Assembly (NCBI GenBank): GCA_047517285.1
Contig: JAKZTE010000009.1
Location: 1-64,000 of the forward strand
DNA: 64,000 nucleotides
Direction of reading: 5' to 3'
From: UBA57 sp963577725
Lineage (GTDB): Archaea > Thermoproteota > Nitrososphaeria > Nitrososphaerales > UBA57
Shown here: positions 52,103 through 60,254 of the stretch, piece after piece
Layout of the letters: every line of letters starts with the position of its first letter
Position numbering within the stretch: the first letter of the stretch is position 1
Notes under the pieces: generated by a model
What the model was told of the DNA's origin: nothing
The model's input: only the letters and a program-made list of their open reading frames with translations
Database searches by the model: none
Made by a program: the position numbers and the translations under genes

Positions 52103-52456
52103 TTAACTTTTGTCAGAAGGTTTATCGGATGTATCTTCGTCATTGCATTCTTTCAGCAATGTGACGTACTTTTGAAGCAGATCAGCCAACACCGCCTGTT
52201 TAGACACGTCGTGTTCCTTTCCCAAAGAGGTGCTGATGATATCGATCTTTTCAATAACTACGTTGCGAAGACTAGAAAGCGTTGCGTCATTAGATACAGT
52301 TGTGGCCTGGAGGTTTTCAGACAGATCGTCCTCTGCGATGCAAAGGACCCGTCCTTTGTATTTTACCTGTACGCCGCCGCAACGAGGGCACTTATCGCCA
52401 AGCAGGGTGCCGCCTTTTCGCATCATCTCCACTGCATGGTCCATCGGTTTACTCAT
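52103..52456 (-). CDS. Autoantigen p27 / UPF0148 family zinc protein
   Basis: 117 residues. N-terminal MDHAVEMMRKGGTLLGDKCPRCGGVQVKYKGRVLCIAEDD is the family signature, with a zinc knuckle of two Cys in CPRCG and a third in VLCIAED. The C-terminal half is helical and acidic. Function unknown in archaea. It is encoded between acs and the EF1A-like gene with small gaps. Confidence 0.88.
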   Translation of the reverse strand: MSKPMDHAVEMMRKGGTLLGDKCPRCGGVQVKYKGRVLCIAEDDLSENLQATTVSNDATLSSLRNVVIEKIDIISTSLGKEHDVSKQAVLADLLQKYVTLLKECNDEDTSDKPSDKS

Positions 52457-52463
52457 ATCATAA

Positions 52464-54407
52464 TCAACTCTTTACTGATTGACGGAATTCGTCAATAGTT
52501 TTCTTAATTTCGTCGACGGATGCGCCATCTTCCAACGTAGTGATATCTCCGATATCAGTTCCTGAAGCAACTGCCTTGACGACACGTCTCATAATCTTTC
52601 CACTGCGAGTCTTTGGCACCATATTGACAAAATGAATTTCTTCGGGAGTGGCTACTGGGCCAAGAGCTTTTCTTACATGATTAAACAAATCAGTTCTGAG
52701 TTCTTCTGATGGTTCATTGCCTTTTTTAAGTATCGCAAATACAACAATTGATTCTCCTTTTATCTCGTCGGGTTTTCCTGCCACGGCAGCTTCAGCGACT
52801 GCAGGGTGTTCGACCATTGCGTCTTCTATTTCAATAGTCCCCAATCTGTGGCCTGCGACATTAAGAACTTCGTCTGCCCGGCCCAGGAGCCAGAAGTATC
52901 CGTCGTGGTCTCTGATTGCATAATCTCCAGGGTAATAGCATCCCGGGAATTTTTCCCAATACACCTGCTTGTAACGTTCGGAATCGTTGTACAAAGTCAT
53001 GAACATTCCAGGCCAAGGACGTTTGATGACTATGAATCCTTTCTCCCCAAGTCCAACAGAGTTGCCTTTCTCGTCGACTATATCGGCTTCGATTCCAGGA
53101 AGAGGGAAAGTTGCAGAACCGGGCTTTAGAGAAACAAGTCCAAGGTTTGGAGATGCAGAAAGCATGATTCCGCCAGTTTCAGTCTGCCACCAAGTATCTA
53201 CGATAGGGCATCTCTTGTTTCCGATCACATCGTAATACCATCTCCAAGCTGCGGGATTAATCGGTTCACCAACAGTGCCAAGCAATCTAAGGCTGCTAAG
53301 GTCGTGTTTTTGCGGCAGTTCATTTCCATGTTTCATCAAAGCACGGATTCCTGTCGGTGTGAAATAGAATATTGTAACGTTATATCGGTCAATCATTTCC
53401 CACAGTCTTTCTGGATTAGGATAGTCTGGAGCTCCTTCGTACATTATCGATGTGGCTCCATGAAGAAGGGGCCCAAATATGAAATAACTATGTCCAGTAA
53501 CCCAGCCAATGTCTGCAGGACACCAATATACATCGTCTTTCTTAATATCAAACACCCATTTCGTTGTTGCGTATACATAAGTCAGATATCCGCCAGTTCC
53601 ATGCAACACGCCTTTTGGTTTTCCAGTAGTTCCCGAAGTATAGAGAATATACAAGGGATGGTCGGATTCAAGTTGTTCAGGCTCAACAAAGTCATCAGTA
53701 TCCTTTATTGCGTCTTCCCACCAGATATCTCGATTTTCTTCCATATTGATTTCTATTCCAGCACGTTTGAGGACAATAACATTTGCAACGGTGGACGTCT
53801 TCGTAAGTGCGTCGTCTACAATTTCTTTAAGCTTGAGTATTTTGCCTCTTCGGAAACCTCCGTCAGAGGTAATGACCAACTTGGCCCGTGAGTCATTGAT
53901 TCTATCCGCAAGTGCAGCGGCACTAAATCCAGAGAAAACTACTGTAAACGTGGCTCCTATTCGGGTAGCCGCAAGTATCGCAACAGGAAATTCTGGAACC
54001 ATCGGCATATAGAATGCGATTTTATCGCCTTTCTTTACACCTAGATTGAGCAATGCGCTGGCAAAATGATTGACCTCTTCGTACAGTTGAGCGTAAGTTA
54101 TCGTTCTTTTGTCTCCGTTTTCACCTTCCCAGATATAGGCATCTTTATCCTTTTGTTCCGAGTCCATGTGGCGATCCAGGCAATTGAATGATGCGTTAAT
54201 TTTTCCGCCTGTAAACCATTTTGCAAACGGGGGTTTCCATTCAAGAACTTCGTCCCATTCACGGGACCAAGACAATTCCTTGGCGATATTTGCCCAAAAT
54301 TGCTCAGAATCTTTCAGGGAAGAGTCGTGTACAGCACGATAATTAGAGGACGAATCGTCGAAATATTTCTCGTCAACTGGCAAAGAACTGATTTCTGGAT
54401 TAGGCAC
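52464..54407 (-). CDS. acs: Acetyl-CoA synthetase (AMP-forming)
   Basis: 647 residues. Adenylation core with ILYTSGTTGKPKGVLHGTGGY, WWQTETGG, and the C-terminal acetylation/thioester lysine in VPKTRSGKIMRRVVK. Activates acetate or a related short acid to its CoA thioester. The N-terminal ACAS_N region (WANIAKELSWSREWDEVLEWKPPFAKWFTGGKIN) is typical. The ADH-synthase-like gene precedes it by six bases. Confidence 0.95.
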   Translation of the reverse strand: MPNPEISSLPVDEKYFDDSSSNYRAVHDSSLKDSEQFWANIAKELSWSREWDEVLEWKPPFAKWFTGGKINASFNCLDRHMDSEQKDKDAYIWEGENGDKRTITYAQLYEEVNHFASALLNLGVKKGDKIAFYMPMVPEFPVAILAATRIGATFTVVFSGFSAAALADRINDSRAKLVITSDGGFRRGKILKLKEIVDDALTKTSTVANVIVLKRAGIEINMEENRDIWWEDAIKDTDDFVEPEQLESDHPLYILYTSGTTGKPKGVLHGTGGYLTYVYATTKWVFDIKKDDVYWCPADIGWVTGHSYFIFGPLLHGATSIMYEGAPDYPNPERLWEMIDRYNVTIFYFTPTGIRALMKHGNELPQKHDLSSLRLLGTVGEPINPAAWRWYYDVIGNKRCPIVDTWWQTETGGIMLSASPNLGLVSLKPGSATFPLPGIEADIVDEKGNSVGLGEKGFIVIKRPWPGMFMTLYNDSERYKQVYWEKFPGCYYPGDYAIRDHDGYFWLLGRADEVLNVAGHRLGTIEIEDAMVEHPAVAEAAVAGKPDEIKGESIVVFAILKKGNEPSEELRTDLFNHVRKALGPVATPEEIHFVNMVPKTRSGKIMRRVVKAVASGTDIGDITTLEDGASVDEIKKTIDEFRQSVKS

Positions 54408-54413
54408 TCAGGA

Positions 54414-55238
54414 TCACTCCAATTGCTTCAGTGCTTCGTCGAGGTCGATATTATTATGAACAAAATCGGAGTATACTTTGGTAATCTTTGTTGGATCGTC
54501 GGATTGCCAGATATTGCGTCCAAAGACAATGCCATTTGCGCCCACCTCCAAGGAGTCAGACACCATCTGAAGTGAGTCGGCCAGTGTTTTTGTTTTAGGG
54601 CCTCCGCGAATCATAACAGGGCAAGTAGTAGAGTCAAGGATTTCGCGAAAAGAGCTTTTATCCCCAGTGTAATCGACTTTAAGAAGATCCGCGCCGACTT
54701 CAGTGGCCATTCGTACAGCTAATGAGATTACGTCCTTGTCACGGACTGCCTGGTATCCTTTTGCTATTCCCAGCGGTTCTATTATCAATGGCATCCCGTA
54801 ATCGTGCGCTTCGTGTGCTATTTTACTAAGAATTTTTAGATTGCAAGCCTCGTCGTGATCGTTTTCAAATCCGACCAAAAGATACGTGACTACCGCCTGT
54901 GCATCAAGTCGAACTGCGTCTTTTACAGAAAACAAGTCAGTGTAATAGCCGGACTTGGGTTCTGGAGATGATCTCCATAAATTTGAAGTGTCCAGTCTAG
55001 CGATTAAAGAAGGAGAATTTCTACCAAGAAAATTTTCTGATACAACTTTAGCAATAGGAGGGGTCACCTGTATTGCGTCGGGTTCGCCTTTAACAACCTT
55101 AGAGACGGAACTTTCAATATCTTTAATTCCGTCAATAGGGCCCATCAGTATTCCGTGATCAAAGGCAACAACAAATGCATTATCATTTGAATTAAACAGA
55201 GTATCAATTCTAGACGATTTACCGATATTTGGATGCAT
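54414..55238 (-). CDS. Class I aldolase family enzyme (ADH synthase / FbaB-like)
   Basis: 274 residues of the DeoC/FbaB/LsrF family. NAFVVAFDHGILMGPIDG holds the catalytic acid region; the Schiff-base lysine is expected in ADLLKVDYTGD; PVMIRGGPKTKT and GANGIVFGRNIWQ bind phosphate. In archaea the family includes 2-amino-3,7-dideoxy-threo-hept-6-ulosonate synthase (aromatic amino acid start) and archaeal class I fructose-bisphosphate aldolase; the sequence here fits the former slightly better but is not decisive. First gene of the acs-EF1A-like operon. Confidence 0.85.
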   Translation of the reverse strand: MHPNIGKSSRIDTLFNSNDNAFVVAFDHGILMGPIDGIKDIESSVSKVVKGEPDAIQVTPPIAKVVSENFLGRNSPSLIARLDTSNLWRSSPEPKSGYYTDLFSVKDAVRLDAQAVVTYLLVGFENDHDEACNLKILSKIAHEAHDYGMPLIIEPLGIAKGYQAVRDKDVISLAVRMATEVGADLLKVDYTGDKSSFREILDSTTCPVMIRGGPKTKTLADSLQMVSDSLEVGANGIVFGRNIWQSDDPTKITKVYSDFVHNNIDLDEALKQLE

Positions 55239-55320
55239 AATAGAACATAGAATCTACAAGATTTATTTGTTGCTAACAATAATGTCAATGCTTAATTGGG
55301 AAAATAACATAGAAGAATAA

Positions 55321-55947
55321 ATGAGAAAGAATCAGGTTATTCTATTAACAATAATCTTTGTTCTAGGGACGTTTACTGGTTTAATGGCAGATTTGATAGG
55401 TTTAAGCTCTGGAGAATCTAATTTGGAAAAAGAACTCAGCCTAGCAAATGAGAATATCAGATGGTTAAACGAGAACATCACAAGCATGAGGGATGCAGAG
55501 AGAACCAAGTTTATAAAATTGAATTTAAGATTGGGAGAATTGTCTAATTTGATAGCCGAAAGGAGAGGCATATGGATAACAGCGGCATTTGAGAATGATG
55601 CGCCGGTATATTATGATTCAAACGTTGTCACAATAGCGCAAATAATTTGCGGAACGGACAGCATGCGACCTACATTTGACTGTTCAGACAAAGTGATCGT
55701 ATATGAACCTGAATTTAATCACATAAATGAAAGGGATATAATAATTTTCAAGGAAAGGGCAACGCCATTGTGCAACAATTACACGGGCGAGAGAATAATT
55801 CACAGAATAATAGAGGTTCATGGCAGGGATGGAGAAATTGTGTTTGAGACAAAGGGGGATGGCAATAATTTATCGGATAATTGTTTGGTAAAATTTGAAG
55901 ACATAACATACAAAGTGATAGGCATAATCTACGATGGAAAAATTTAA
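55321..55947 (+). CDS. Signal peptidase I (archaeal/ER type)
   Basis: 208 residues. An N-terminal membrane helix (VILLTIIFVLGTFTGLMADLIG), a coiled-coil spacer (residues about 40-80), then the S26 catalytic domain: nucleophile Ser in CGTDSMRPTFDCSDKVIVYE, general-base His in ERIIHRIIEVHG (in place of the bacterial Lys), and TKGDGNNLSDN. It should cleave secretory signals on the outer face of the membrane. The coiled-coil spacer is longer than usual. Confidence 0.9.
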   Translation: MRKNQVILLTIIFVLGTFTGLMADLIGLSSGESNLEKELSLANENIRWLNENITSMRDAERTKFIKLNLRLGELSNLIAERRGIWITAAFENDAPVYYDSNVVTIAQIICGTDSMRPTFDCSDKVIVYEPEFNHINERDIIIFKERATPLCNNYTGERIIHRIIEVHGRDGEIVFETKGDGNNLSDNCLVKFEDITYKVIGIIYDGKI

Positions 55948-55955
55948 ATTAACAA

Positions 55956-56723
55956 TTGAGGTTGGATAAAGCAATGTCGGCAATTGAGAATATGGATAAA
56001 AAGAGTAAGCAAATAGCAATCATTTCAGCTTTTGCAGTGATTTATGCAATAATGAGGATAGTTCCGTCATTTCCAGTGATCGGAGCTCCAGGAGCAAGTT
56101 TTTCTATGTCGGATATTTTGGTCCCAATTTATGCAATAGTATTTGGACCGTACATTGCAGCAGCAGCGATTTTTCTGGGAACGTTCTTGGGAATAGTATT
56201 TGGAAAACCGATAGTATTTTTGGGGTGGGATTTTCTGCCAGCGACAATGGGTGCGTTGTTTATTGGCTTTATAATTCATGGAAAAAAGTCTATTGCTTTA
56301 GGTTTATTGCTGATTGGAATATTAGTTTTCAACTTGTTGCCGTACACCGAGTCGTTCATTCCAATAAATAGCCAGATTTCAATCCCGTATAATTGGTTTC
56401 ATATAATTGCAGCATTGGCATTAATTACGCCATTAACAAAGATTTCAATAGGATGGATTGAAGAGAACTCCAACAGAGCGATATTCGGAGTGTTCGTGTT
56501 GGCAATGATTGGTACATTATTCCAACATATAGTAGGAGGGATAGTATTTGTTACTACACTTGGGGTATATTTGGAATCGATCAATCCAGATGCGTTTCCA
56601 GGGATTTGGAAAACAATTTTCTATGTTTATCCGATTGAAAGAGTGGCAATTGCGGTAATTTCGGCAGTTGTAGCAGCGCCGATAATAAGGTCGATTAAAC
56701 CATTATTGTCAAAATCAGGTTAG
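55956..56723 (+). CDS. ECF transporter S-component-like membrane protein
   Basis: 255 residues in the open frame from TTG; the second methionine (MSAIENMDKKSKQ) 18 bases downstream is a likelier start. Six membrane helices, with PVIGAPGASFSMSDILVPIYAIVFGPYIAAAAIFLGTFLG early on, as in ECF S-components for vitamins. The substrate is unknown and no ECF ATPase is nearby. The gene follows the signal peptidase by eight bases. Confidence 0.7.
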   Translation: MRLDKAMSAIENMDKKSKQIAIISAFAVIYAIMRIVPSFPVIGAPGASFSMSDILVPIYAIVFGPYIAAAAIFLGTFLGIVFGKPIVFLGWDFLPATMGALFIGFIIHGKKSIALGLLLIGILVFNLLPYTESFIPINSQISIPYNWFHIIAALALITPLTKISIGWIEENSNRAIFGVFVLAMIGTLFQHIVGGIVFVTTLGVYLESINPDAFPGIWKTIFYVYPIERVAIAVISAVVAAPIIRSIKPLLSKSG

Positions 56724-57947
56724 ATTTTTTACAATATGGTCAAAGATTGATTTAGAGAGTTTTTTCTTCGTGTTATAAGGAAAGTGAACTGAATCATGAT
56801 CGCTAGTAAACATAGTCAGTTCATTATAGTCAGAAGCAAAACCTGCGTCTTTTCTAGACACGTCATTTACAATAACATAATCGGCACTAGAATCATTGAA
56901 GATTTCAGATATGGATTTCGATACAAGGGCAGGATCAGAATCAAATAGTGCTTTAAATGCAATCAATTTAGTAGTTGGAGAAATTTTCTTAACAGAATTA
57001 ATTATTTTAGGATATGCTTCCAATTGGATGTTAAGAGGATTTTTTTCTCGGGATGAGATTTTTTCTGGAGAGGGGTCAAGTATACGAAAATCAGATGGGG
57101 CGGCAGATGCAATGTAAAAGTCATAGTTGTGATTTGATAGTTCGTCTATCGTAATATCCAATAGTTGTTGGGAAGTAGAGACACGAATAGTTCTTACAGA
57201 AGTAGGAGGGATTTCACGTCCGTCTCCGTAAATTAATGTTACATTAGCTCCGCGTTTCTTAGCTTCGTTTGCAAGTGCTAAACCGGTTTTTCCAGAAGAA
57301 TTGTTAGTAATTATACGTACTGGATCAATCTTTTCAATTGTAGGTCCGGTGGTGATAAGGATGTTAGTGTTAGCCAAGTCCTGTGTGAATAATTTAGATA
57401 ATATTTCGTTAAATATATCGTCAAAGTTAGCCATTTTGGCTTTATTGTTTTCAATAAGTGGAGAAACAAATGTCACTCCGTGTTTTTGTAAAAGAGAGAT
57501 ATTATTCTGAAGAATAGGATTATCGTACATCGGTTCATGCATGCCAGATGCAACGACAATAGGGACATCAGAACCTAGAGCGACAGTGCAGATTGTAGAA
57601 ATGGAATCGTCAGAGATTCCCTGTGCAATCTTGCCTATAGTATTGGATGTACAAGGAGCAATTAGAATTAGATCAACGCTATTATTACCGCCATTTGCAA
57701 GTTGGACATGTTCCATTTTACCAGTGAGAGATGTGATTACCTCATTTCCTGTTGCCCAATGCAATAATTGTGAGCCAATCAACTTAGAAGCTGAACGGCT
57801 GAGAACAGGAATGACGTCAGCTCCGTGTTTAATTAATTCACGGGCAATGCGCGGAGATTCCATAGATGAAACACTGCCAGTTATGCACAATAGGATCTTT
57901 TTTCCCTCTAGTTCATTGCCTTCGATGGAAGATATGTCAGGTTTCAT
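56715..57947 (-). CDS. coaBC: Phosphopantothenoylcysteine decarboxylase/synthetase
   Basis: 410 residues, bifunctional CoA biosynthesis enzyme. N-terminal flavin decarboxylase (ILLCITGSVSSMESPRIARELI; active-site MEHVQLA; APCTSNTIGKIAQGISDDSISTI), C-terminal CTP-dependent ligase (NILITTGPTIEKIDPVRIITNNSSGKTGLALANEAKKRGANVTLIYG; ASAAPSDFR). Converges on the ECF-like gene with a nine-base overlap. Confidence 0.95.
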   Translation of the reverse strand: MKPDISSIEGNELEGKKILLCITGSVSSMESPRIARELIKHGADVIPVLSRSASKLIGSQLLHWATGNEVITSLTGKMEHVQLANGGNNSVDLILIAPCTSNTIGKIAQGISDDSISTICTVALGSDVPIVVASGMHEPMYDNPILQNNISLLQKHGVTFVSPLIENNKAKMANFDDIFNEILSKLFTQDLANTNILITTGPTIEKIDPVRIITNNSSGKTGLALANEAKKRGANVTLIYGDGREIPPTSVRTIRVSTSQQLLDITIDELSNHNYDFYIASAAPSDFRILDPSPEKISSREKNPLNIQLEAYPKIINSVKKISPTTKLIAFKALFDSDPALVSKSISEIFNDSSADYVIVNDVSRKDAGFASDYNELTMFTSDHDSVHFPYNTKKKLSKSIFDHIVKNLT

Positions 57948-58028
57948 AGGGATTATTTAATATACAATTATCTAATAAAAAACTAACTTTGTTCATTATT
58001 TAAATAGCTAAAAATCGTTCTAAATTTT

Positions 58029-58208
58029 ATGGAAAAGGTGAATAATGAAGACAGACTAAACGCAATTGCAGTGGAATTACAGAGTCTATTTAGTGAATTT
58101 GAGAATATTTACAAAGGTTCACTTGAAAAAATGAACAAAATGACGGAAGAGATTGATGAAGAATTATCATTTGATGAAGAATTATCATCAGATGAAGAGA
58201 ATGAATAA
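58029..58208 (+). CDS. Small acidic hypothetical protein
   Basis: 59 residues: a predicted helix (ERLNAIAVELQSLFSEFENIYKG-like, RLNAIAVELQSLF seen) followed by an acidic tail with a duplicated FDEELS/SDEEN pattern. No family recognised. It starts at an ATG in the gap before PDCD5 and is on the same strand. The plausible codon use and absence of overlap support it. Confidence 0.55.
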   Translation: MEKVNNEDRLNAIAVELQSLFSEFENIYKGSLEKMNKMTEEIDEELSFDEELSSDEENE

Positions 58209-58250
58209 AAACTTAATAACAAATAATCGGTTTGAATATAGGTGTTAAAG

Positions 58251-58538
58251 ATGGCTGAGATAAACAACGGTAATGATGGACGCCCTGCAGGCGATGCTCA
58301 GCAGAAAGAAGATGCAATGAGAGAACAAATGCTCAAAGTATTATTGACGACTGAGGCAAGAGAAAGATTGGCAAACATTAGAATGGTTAAACCAGATATT
58401 GCAAGATTAATAGAAAATCAAATAATTCAACTGGCATCTTCAGGAAAGGTACAGAAAACGATTACAGACGATGAAATTAAAGAATTTTTATCATCATTTC
58501 AAAAACCTCAAAAAGATTTCAAAATAAAGTGGGCATAA
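58251..58538 (+). CDS. PDCD5-like DNA-binding protein
   Basis: 95 residues from the ATG at MAEINNG (a GTG frame begins nine bases earlier). KVLLTTEARERLANIRMVKPDIARLIENQIIQLASSGKV and TDDEIKEFL are diagnostic. Archaeal PDCD5 forms a gene pair with L39e, as here, where the stop and the L39e start share bases. Confidence 0.94.
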   Translation: MAEINNGNDGRPAGDAQQKEDAMREQMLKVLLTTEARERLANIRMVKPDIARLIENQIIQLASSGKVQKTITDDEIKEFLSSFQKPQKDFKIKWA

Positions 58539-58693
58539 TGTCAAAATTAACATCTGGAATTAAAAAAAGGCTAATGAAGAAAAGAATTCAGAACAGTGCA
58601 GTTCCTACATGGGTAGTAGTTAAAACAAAGAGAGGAGTAACGACCAATCCAAAACGTAGACATTGGAGAAGAACTAAATTGAAGGTGAAATAA
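58538..58693 (+). CDS. rpl39e: 50S ribosomal protein L39e
   Basis: 51 residues, below most size cut-offs: MSKLTSGIKKRLMKKR, QNSAVPTWVVVKTKRGV, NPKRRHWRRTKLKVK. The NPKRRHWRR end is the family signature. Its start overlaps the PDCD5 stop (TAATG) and its stop overlaps the L31e start. Confidence 0.96.
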   Translation: MSKLTSGIKKRLMKKRIQNSAVPTWVVVKTKRGVTTNPKRRHWRRTKLKVK

Positions 58694-59136
58694 TGGCCGA
58701 AGAATTTGATCGAACTTACAATGTTCCGTTAGGAAGAGCTTGGATATATCCAAAACAAAGACGAAGTAAACGTGCAGTAAAACTTCTTAGGGAATTTGCA
58801 ATAAGACATGGTAAATCAGATCAGATAAAGATATCAGAGAAGGTCAGTGAACAGATTTGGGAAAACGGAATTAGAAACCCTCCTCGAAAAATAAAAGTCA
58901 GATTGATAAAAGATAAAGACGGATTAGTAACTGTCGATACATTAGATTCGGCAAAGAATCAAGTAAAAGAAGTTGAGAAGAAAGAAGAACAAGTTATTGA
59001 TGTTAAGCCAGAAATTGAAGTCAAGGATGTTAAAGGGCTTCCTGAAGCAACCGAAGAGACCGTAGCAGAAACTACGCCTGAAGCAACCGAAGAGACCGTA
59101 GCAGAAACTACGCCTGAAGATATTAAACCTGAATAA
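58693..59136 (+). CDS. rpl31e: 50S ribosomal protein L31e with acidic repeat tail
   Basis: 147 residues, while typical archaeal L31e has about 80-100. Residues 1-90 are the L31e fold (RTYNVPLGRAWIYPKQRRSKRAVKLLREFAIRHGKSDQIKIS, IWENGIRNPPRKIKVRLIKD). The rest is an acidic tail with two perfect copies of EATEETVAETTP. The extension probably hangs off the ribosome surface; it is the reverse in charge of the lysine tail on TBP. Confidence 0.95.
   Translation: MAEEFDRTYNVPLGRAWIYPKQRRSKRAVKLLREFAIRHGKSDQIKISEKVSEQIWENGIRNPPRKIKVRLIKDKDGLVTVDTLDSAKNQVKEVEKKEEQVIDVKPEIEVKDVKGLPEATEETVAETTPEATEETVAETTPEDIKPE
59041..59112. repeat. 36-base tandem repeat in rpl31e
   Basis: Two identical 36-base copies, 59041-59076 and 59077-59112, encoding PEATEETVAETT twice. 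No silent differences, so the duplication is recent. Confidence 0.95.
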
Positions 59137-59137
59137 A

Positions 59138-60136
59138 TTATTCAGAGAGTGTTGGGATTTCTAGATTTTCGTCTATGTGATATTCAATATCATCGTCAAG
59201 ATTATTTCCGCGGAATATAGTAGCAAGCGGATCATAATCATCAAACTTAGTTTGGGTTAAACCAGACGAGACTAGTACAGCCATAGTATCAGAATCATTA
59301 GTGTTCACATAGCCATGTGAGATTTGAGATTCACCAACTTGTCCTTTGACCATATTGACAGAAGAAAGAATATCAGTGGTTGAGAGTTTTGGATTACCGT
59401 TTAAGAATAATAAAACTCGCGAGATTGAAGAAGGGTTTGTGGTATTCGACAACATCTGCAATGCATTTTTCACAGCGATATCGGTATTTTCAGCAAAAGA
59501 AGATTCACCGAAACTCAAGATAGAACATTTATCGTCGTCGGTAATTTCCAGTATATTTTCGAGTTCATTAAAATTATTAGATAGTAAAGAGGAAAGTGAT
59601 AATGCAATTTTTGAATAGATCAAATCAAAAGCTTCGGAAATAGGTATACGTGGAAGAGATTCTAAAATTTCATCGTTGTCAATCAGTATTACATTGCTCG
59701 AATATTGTTTGAGTTTAGTAAGAGTAGTACCTGCATTAAAATGTCGATGTTTTTCTGATTCATATGGCATGGAAAGAACTGGCATGCACTTGATTTCATT
59801 ATCATTACATATTTTAGCAATAATAGGAGCTAAAGCGGCACAAATCTTTTCTCCTGGATTGCAAGCCATAACAACACAATCTGCAGAATTAATATGTTGA
59901 GAAAGTTCGTCGATTTGGGTTTTGCATAGCGAACGAATCATAGGAATAGAAATACTGCCGCCAACTTTCATGTCGACTTTAAGAGATAGGCCTTTAGAAG
60001 ATTGGGGAATATCTTCTAAAGATGAGCTAATATAAACAGAATTAAAATCGGATTTTTTTTCAAAATTAGATAGTATTCGACAGCCTGCATTTCCAATGCC
60101 AATAATAAAGATAGAGCTGGTATTTCCGGAATTCAT
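59138..60136 (-). CDS. FtsZ-family protein with altered nucleotide-binding loop
   Basis: 332 residues from MNSGNTSSIF (the frame is open 210 bases further up in AT-rich, unconserved sequence). The FtsZ framework is visible: IIGIGNAGCRIL (T1), PYESEKHRHFNAGTTLTKLKQYSSNVILIDNDEIL (the PF..E..R...A..GL..L..Y.D..I.I.ND segment) and ISEAFDLIYSKIALSL (H7). The T4 loop, normally GGGTGTG, reads CNPGEKICA (92-100), and the T7 acidic catalytic residues (DFADV) are replaced by NFNELEN. It may still dimerise or polymerise but is unlikely to be a normal GTPase. Confidence 0.85.
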   Translation of the reverse strand: MNSGNTSSIFIIGIGNAGCRILSNFEKKSDFNSVYISSSLEDIPQSSKGLSLKVDMKVGGSISIPMIRSLCKTQIDELSQHINSADCVVMACNPGEKICAALAPIIAKICNDNEIKCMPVLSMPYESEKHRHFNAGTTLTKLKQYSSNVILIDNDEILESLPRIPISEAFDLIYSKIALSLSSLLSNNFNELENILEITDDDKCSILSFGESSFAENTDIAVKNALQMLSNTTNPSSISRVLLFLNGNPKLSTTDILSSVNMVKGQVGESQISHGYVNTNDSDTMAVLVSSGLTQTKFDDYDPLATIFRGNNLDDDIEYHIDENLEIPTLSE

Positions 60137-60254
60137 CAATTCTAATAGGTAGAAAAGACGTATATTTGTTAATAATTGATTATTTTTACCATTTATGAAA
60201 TAAAATTGACCGTATTTTATAGAATCAAGAAAAAAGATAAATCTATTGAGAATC

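Noticed and set aside
51381..54012. Several long plus-strand frames across the EF1A-like and acs region
   Set aside because: They are shadows of well-supported minus-strand genes in a less AT-rich stretch with fewer chance stops.
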